From Bradyrhizobium sp. 1 (lineage in GTDB: Bacteria > Pseudomonadota > Alphaproteobacteria > Rhizobiales > Xanthobacteraceae), in assembly GCF_023073315.1 (NCBI RefSeq), contig NZ_JADPJH010000034.1, positions 124,001-188,000 of the forward strand: a DNA stretch of 64,000 nucleotides. The letters run 5' to 3'. Each line of letters opens with the position of its first letter. The stretch's first letter is position 1. Positions 61,207 to 64,000 of the stretch are shown here, in pieces. A program made the position numbers and the translations under genes. Below the pieces are notes generated by a model. It did no database searches and was not told the origin of the DNA. It saw only the letters and a list, made by a program, of their open reading frames with translations.

Positions 61207-61477
61207 GGCGCGCTTCCTGTCCCACACGCTAGCCACACGCCCTGCGGCCGAACGCTTAGTCACTGATTTCGCTGCAAATCGCCCCGCAAGGACTGAACAA
61301 CTATTCAAAGGTGATGACAAGAAGCAAATGCGTGAAATGTAAGGGTAAAGAGGCGTGACGCGCCAATCATTCAAATTGCGTCGATCCGATTGGCAAAAGG
61401 TTGATCCTCGCCGTTACCGCCATTTTAAGGCGACCCCACCACTGTGCCGAGATACTGCGATTCCACACTGGTGCAGC

Positions 61478-62458
61478 ATGCTCGATACGGACTCAAGGAC
61501 CGCCTGGCAGCTGTTCCAGCTGAACTGGCTTCCCATCGTTGCCATGGGCAGCCTGCTGGCGTTCGGCCTGCCCGCCACCGGTCTGAGCCTCGAGCCCGTC
61601 GCCTACGGCATCACGCTGGCGATCGCCGCACTGCTGATCGCAATCGCCTATCGTCATCAGCTCGCCAAGGGCGAGCTTGCCGATCCGAAACTGGTGTTCT
61701 CGCTCGGCACGATCGGACAAGTCATGCTCACCTGTGCCATCGTCGGACCGCTGAGCTACGTCGCAGGCAAAATGAACTGGCCGCTCCAGGACGACGCACT
61801 GCTTGCGATCGACCGCGCGTTCGGCCTCGATCCCGAACCGATCGTAAGCTACGTCAACGATCATCCCTGGCTCGCCGACCTGCTGGCCCGTGGCTACGGA
61901 CTGATCAAATGGCCGCTGCTCGCCATTCCCGTCGTGTTGACGCTGACGGCGCGCCATGTGCGGCTGCAGGTGTTCATGCTCGCGATGAGCCTTGCGCTCG
62001 CAGTCACCATCGCGATCTCCGCAATGGTGCCGGCGATCGGCACCTATTACGGGCTGCAATTGTCGGCCGCGCATTTTCCCGAGATCAACACCATGGTCTA
62101 TGCTGGGCAGTTGCGTGATATTTTGGCGCTGCGCGACGGCAGCCTGCACGAGCTGCGGCTGTTCTTCCTCTCCGGCATCGTCTCGTTTCCGAGCTTTCAC
62201 GCCGCGTCCGCCGTGCTCTACATGTGGGCGCTGTGGCCGGTGCGCGGCATCGGCGGCATCGCGGCCGCGCTCAACCTGTTGATGATCGCGGCCACGCCGG
62301 TGATCGGCGCGCATTATCTCGTCGACCTCGCCGGCGGCATCGCGGTCGCCGCAGCGTCGATATGGGTGACGAAATTCTATGTCGAGCGGCTCGGGCGGAC
62401 GTCCGTGTCTGCTACGCCTGTGCCCGCACCGGTCTGGCAGCCGAGCCTCGCAGAATGA
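61478..62458 (+). CDS. PAP2 superfamily membrane phosphatase
   Basis: This 326-residue protein has six or more membrane helices and the PAP2 motifs SFPSFHAASAVLYMWALWP (motif 2) and GAHYLVDLAGG (motif 3). The Lys-containing motif 1 is less clear. The layout resembles the PAP2_3/AUR1-like set, which remove phosphate from lipids or transfer phospho-head groups. ATG 61478 is chosen because the first helix follows within 30 residues; the frame is open further upstream without similarity. A dispersed repeat starts 20 bp after the stop. Confidence 0.85.
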   Translation: MLDTDSRTAWQLFQLNWLPIVAMGSLLAFGLPATGLSLEPVAYGITLAIAALLIAIAYRHQLAKGELADPKLVFSLGTIGQVMLTCAIVGPLSYVAGKMNWPLQDDALLAIDRAFGLDPEPIVSYVNDHPWLADLLARGYGLIKWPLLAIPVVLTLTARHVRLQVFMLAMSLALAVTIAISAMVPAIGTYYGLQLSAAHFPEINTMVYAGQLRDILALRDGSLHELRLFFLSGIVSFPSFHAASAVLYMWALWPVRGIGGIAAALNLLMIAATPVIGAHYLVDLAGGIAVAAASIWVTKFYVERLGRTSVSATPVPAPVWQPSLAE

Positions 62459-62477
62459 CGGATAGCGGCGAGCTGCC

Positions 62478-62566
62478 GTAGGGTGGGTTAGCCGAAGGCG
62501 TAACCCACCTCTTTATTTTCCGCACAGACAAGACGTGGTGGGTTACGCTGCGCTAACCCACCCTAC
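62478..62566. repeat. Inverted pair of GTAGGGTGGGTTAGC repeats
   Basis: The left copy (62478-62509) reads GTAGGGTGGGTTAGCCGAAG and continues to GTAACCCACC; the right copy (62537-62566) is GGTGGGTTACGCTGCGCTAA with CCCACCCTAC. They are inverted to each other and separated by 27 bp. The element is a well-known bacterial intergenic repeat. It may end the PAP2 transcript. Confidence 0.8.
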
Positions 62567-62610
62567 AAGACCTGATTGCTACAACGCGCTCTCGCAAAAT
62601 CACAGCCCAA

Positions 62611-62642
62611 ACGAAAAGAGCCCCGTCCGAGGACAGGGCTCT
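62611..62642 (-). terminator. Intrinsic terminator of the Flp pilin gene
   Basis: On the minus strand AGAGCCCTGTCC and GGACGGGGCTCT form a nearly perfect 12-bp stem with a 2-nt loop, and TTTTCGT follows. It lies 24 bp beyond the pilin stop. A strong terminator fits a highly expressed single-gene transcript. Confidence 0.9.
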
Positions 62643-62665
62643 CTAAACTCTGGCTTCGTCCAGTC

Positions 62666-62830
62666 TTACTTGAGGCTGGTCGAGATCGAGCCGAACTTGG
62701 TGTTCAGCGTGCTGCCGAGGTTGTTGACGACGGTGATGATCGCCAGCGCGATGCCGGCGGCGATCAGGCCGTATTCAATGGCGGTGGCGCCGGATTCATC
62801 ATTCAAGAAACGCGCAACGAGGTTCTTCAT
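62666..62830 (-). CDS. Flp/Fap-type pilin
   Basis: This short gene encodes 54 residues: KNLVARFLNDESGATAIEYG, then a membrane helix LIAAGIALAIITVVNNLG and a polar tail. The GATAIEYGLIAAGIA core is the Flp pilin mark, with cleavage between Gly14 and Ala15 by a prepilin peptidase and Glu18 at position 5 of the mature N-region. The start at 62830 follows GGGAGCACTCT. No tad/cpa assembly genes are in view, so assembly must rely on genes elsewhere. A strong terminator follows. Confidence 0.9.
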   Translation of the reverse strand: MKNLVARFLNDESGATAIEYGLIAAGIALAIITVVNNLGSTLNTKFGSISTSLK

Positions 62831-63129
62831 AGAGTGCTCCCAAAAAAGTACACAAGGCTACAACTGGTCCGGTCTCTACGGCTTCCCAGCGCCGCCCGAC
62901 CATGGAATCGAACGTAGAGGCAAAGAATTGCGCCGCAGTTAATTCGACTGCGTAAACACCAAGCGGTTTGCGTGTATTGGGCGATGGTAAACTGAAATTG
63001 AAAACAATCTGTTAAATTGTCGGGACATCACACAGCTCTCGCCGCGATTTACCCGAAGTTATGACCGCCGTGGTCCAATGGCGCCCGCTCGACACCTACC
63101 AACAAGAACAAGCAGGACGACGAGGCGGC
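62831..63129. promoter_or_regulatory. 299-bp intergenic region upstream of the pilin
   Basis: This divergent promoter region is richer in A and T near 62980-63020 (AACTGAAATTGAAAACAATC) than its surroundings, as expected for the strong pilin promoter. I see no gene or named operator in it. The right end must hold the start signals of the membrane protein gene at 63130. Confidence 0.5.
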
Positions 63130-64000
63130 ATGTCCCTTTCCTTTGCCAACAGCATCGCGGTGCAGAGCCGCGCGCGCGCGCTGGTGCCGCTCTGCGTCGG
63201 AGCGGGCGCCTATCTGTTCTTCCTCTATGTCGGCGACACCTTGCTTCAGGACTCCGACTCGTTCTGGCAGATCAAGATCGGGCAATGGATCCTCGATCAT
63301 CACGCCCTTCCGTATACCGACTTCTATTCCTTCACGCGGCCGGGTGCGCCCTGGGTGTCGACCTCATGGTTGTCGCAAGTGGCGTTCGCCTTCTCCTATG
63401 CGCAATGGGACTGGGCGGGCCCGGTGATCCTCACCGCGCTCGCGGTCGCATTGTCGGCGGCGATCCTGGTCGATCTGCTCGACGCGCATCTGGAGATGCC
63501 GCGCTCGGTGCTGTTCGCGATGCTGGCGGTCGTGCTGTCGCTGCATCACATCCTGGCGCGGCCGCACATCCTGGCGCTGCCCGTGATGATCGCGTGGGTC
63601 GGCATGCTGATGGCTGCCGCCGATCGCAGGGGCACGCCGTCATGGGCCTGGCTGCCGCTGATGTCGCTGTGGGCGAATCTGCATGGCGGCTTCGTGCTCG
63701 GCCTCGCGCTGATCGGCCCGATGGCGTTCGTGGCGCTGTGGGGTCTCGAGTCCGGCAAGCAGGTCCGGCTGCTGCTGCGCTGGTTCCTGTTCGGCGTTGC
63801 CGCGCTGGCCGCGTGCTGCGTCACGCCCTATGGCTGGCGCACATTGCTGGGTGCGACCAACATCCTCAATCTCGGCGAGTTGCTGACGGTGATCTCCGAA
63901 TGGTCGCCGGTGAATTTCGCATCCTTCAACGCGTTCGAAGGCGCGCTGTTCGGCCTGATCGCGCTCGGGCTCTATCGCGGCCTGACGCTGTCGCCGCCGC
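63130..64000 (+). CDS. Polytopic membrane protein, glycosyltransferase-like (3' end missing)
   Basis: The first 290 residues are in the window; the gene runs off the right edge. Several membrane helices alternate with loops. The first loop reads LQDSDSFWQIKIGQWILDHHALPYTDFYSFTRPGAPW and contains the Asp-x-Asp-like DSD and the VSTSWLSQ phrase seen in membrane glycosyltransferases of the GT-C type (Dol-P-mannosyltransferase/ArnT-like). The catalytic role is inferred from this pattern only. A weak ribosome-binding site precedes ATG 63130. Confidence 0.65.
   Translation, partial: MSLSFANSIAVQSRARALVPLCVGAGAYLFFLYVGDTLLQDSDSFWQIKIGQWILDHHALPYTDFYSFTRPGAPWVSTSWLSQVAFAFSYAQWDWAGPVILTALAVALSAAILVDLLDAHLEMPRSVLFAMLAVVLSLHHILARPHILALPVMIAWVGMLMAAADRRGTPSWAWLPLMSLWANLHGGFVLGLALIGPMAFVALWGLESGKQVRLLLRWFLFGVAALAACCVTPYGWRTLLGATNILNLGELLTVISEWSPVNFASFNAFEGALFGLIALGLYRGLTLSPP

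Noticed and set aside
62478..62566. Possible CRISPR-like repeat pair
   Set aside because: Only two copies, inverted to each other, matching a known intergenic palindromic repeat; no spacer periodicity.
62535..62942. 135-residue plus-strand frame over the pilin
   Set aside because: It is antisense to the Flp pilin, its terminator and a dispersed repeat.

Overview
This window looks like ordinary chromosome of a high-GC alphaproteobacterium, most likely Bradyrhizobium or a close relative. That assignment is inferred from four things seen together: a haem-uptake locus with the HmuP regulator, FixK/NnrR-type dyads beside nnrS and hemN, several dispersed palindromic repeats that I recognise as rhizobial, and small alphaproteobacterial marker genes (GapR, aa3-oxidase subunit IV, Flp pilin, an S21 with a Gly/Arg tail). 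I found no rRNA, tRNA, CRISPR array, insertion sequence, phage or integration site.

Layout. 1-3.6 kb: haem acquisition, with a cut-off outer-membrane receptor gene divergent from hmuP-hmuT-hmuU-hmuV and a 17-bp iron-control-like dyad between them. 3.6-7.7 kb: a MuiA-like protein, a FixJ-type regulator whose phosphorylation aspartate appears to be Glu, an AraC regulator and a small monooxygenase-fold protein. 7.8-11.6 kb: a low-oxygen/nitric-oxide block (nnrS, a Crp/Fnr regulator, a DUF1858 protein, hemN) with two TTG-N8-CAA boxes. 11.9-15.5 kb: 3-oxoacid CoA-transferase and AsmA. 15.7-18.9 kb: a sugar-type ABC importer without its ATPase. 19-23 kb: an unknown membrane protein with two HxxxE motifs, and a TRAP-type binding protein directly upstream of a chemoreceptor. 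23.2-27.7 kb: glpD followed by potGHI-like ABC genes without a binding protein. 27.8-34.2 kb: two c-di-GMP proteins around an L-2-hydroxyglutarate oxidase-like gene and several very small genes, including a divergent pair of YdcH-like proteins.

34.2-44.6 kb is mostly housekeeping: purEK, aqpZ, rpsU, a TPR lipoprotein, a repetitive membrane-anchored protein, a cupin, chaA, an alpha/beta hydrolase, the three-gene pnt transhydrogenase and a 50-residue oxidase subunit. 44.8-56 kb holds a 1005-residue patatin-like protein whose catalytic pair is separated by a multi-helix membrane region, an M3 oligopeptidase with a histone-like tail, a sigma-54 activator, and two cell-wall enzymes (L,D-transpeptidase and a DUF882/M15-like protein). 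56-64 kb holds small conserved genes (DUF1801, gapR, DUF1244, DUF1036), pyk, a TetR regulator, a PAP2 phosphatase, an orphan Flp pilin and a cut-off membrane glycosyltransferase-like gene.

I did not find a convincing new multi-gene system. The best leads are the membrane-split patatin, the receiver with a Glu phosphosite, the unknown HxxxE membrane protein, the binding-protein/chemoreceptor pair, the histone-H1-like tails on two unrelated enzymes, and several operator candidates that can be tested directly.
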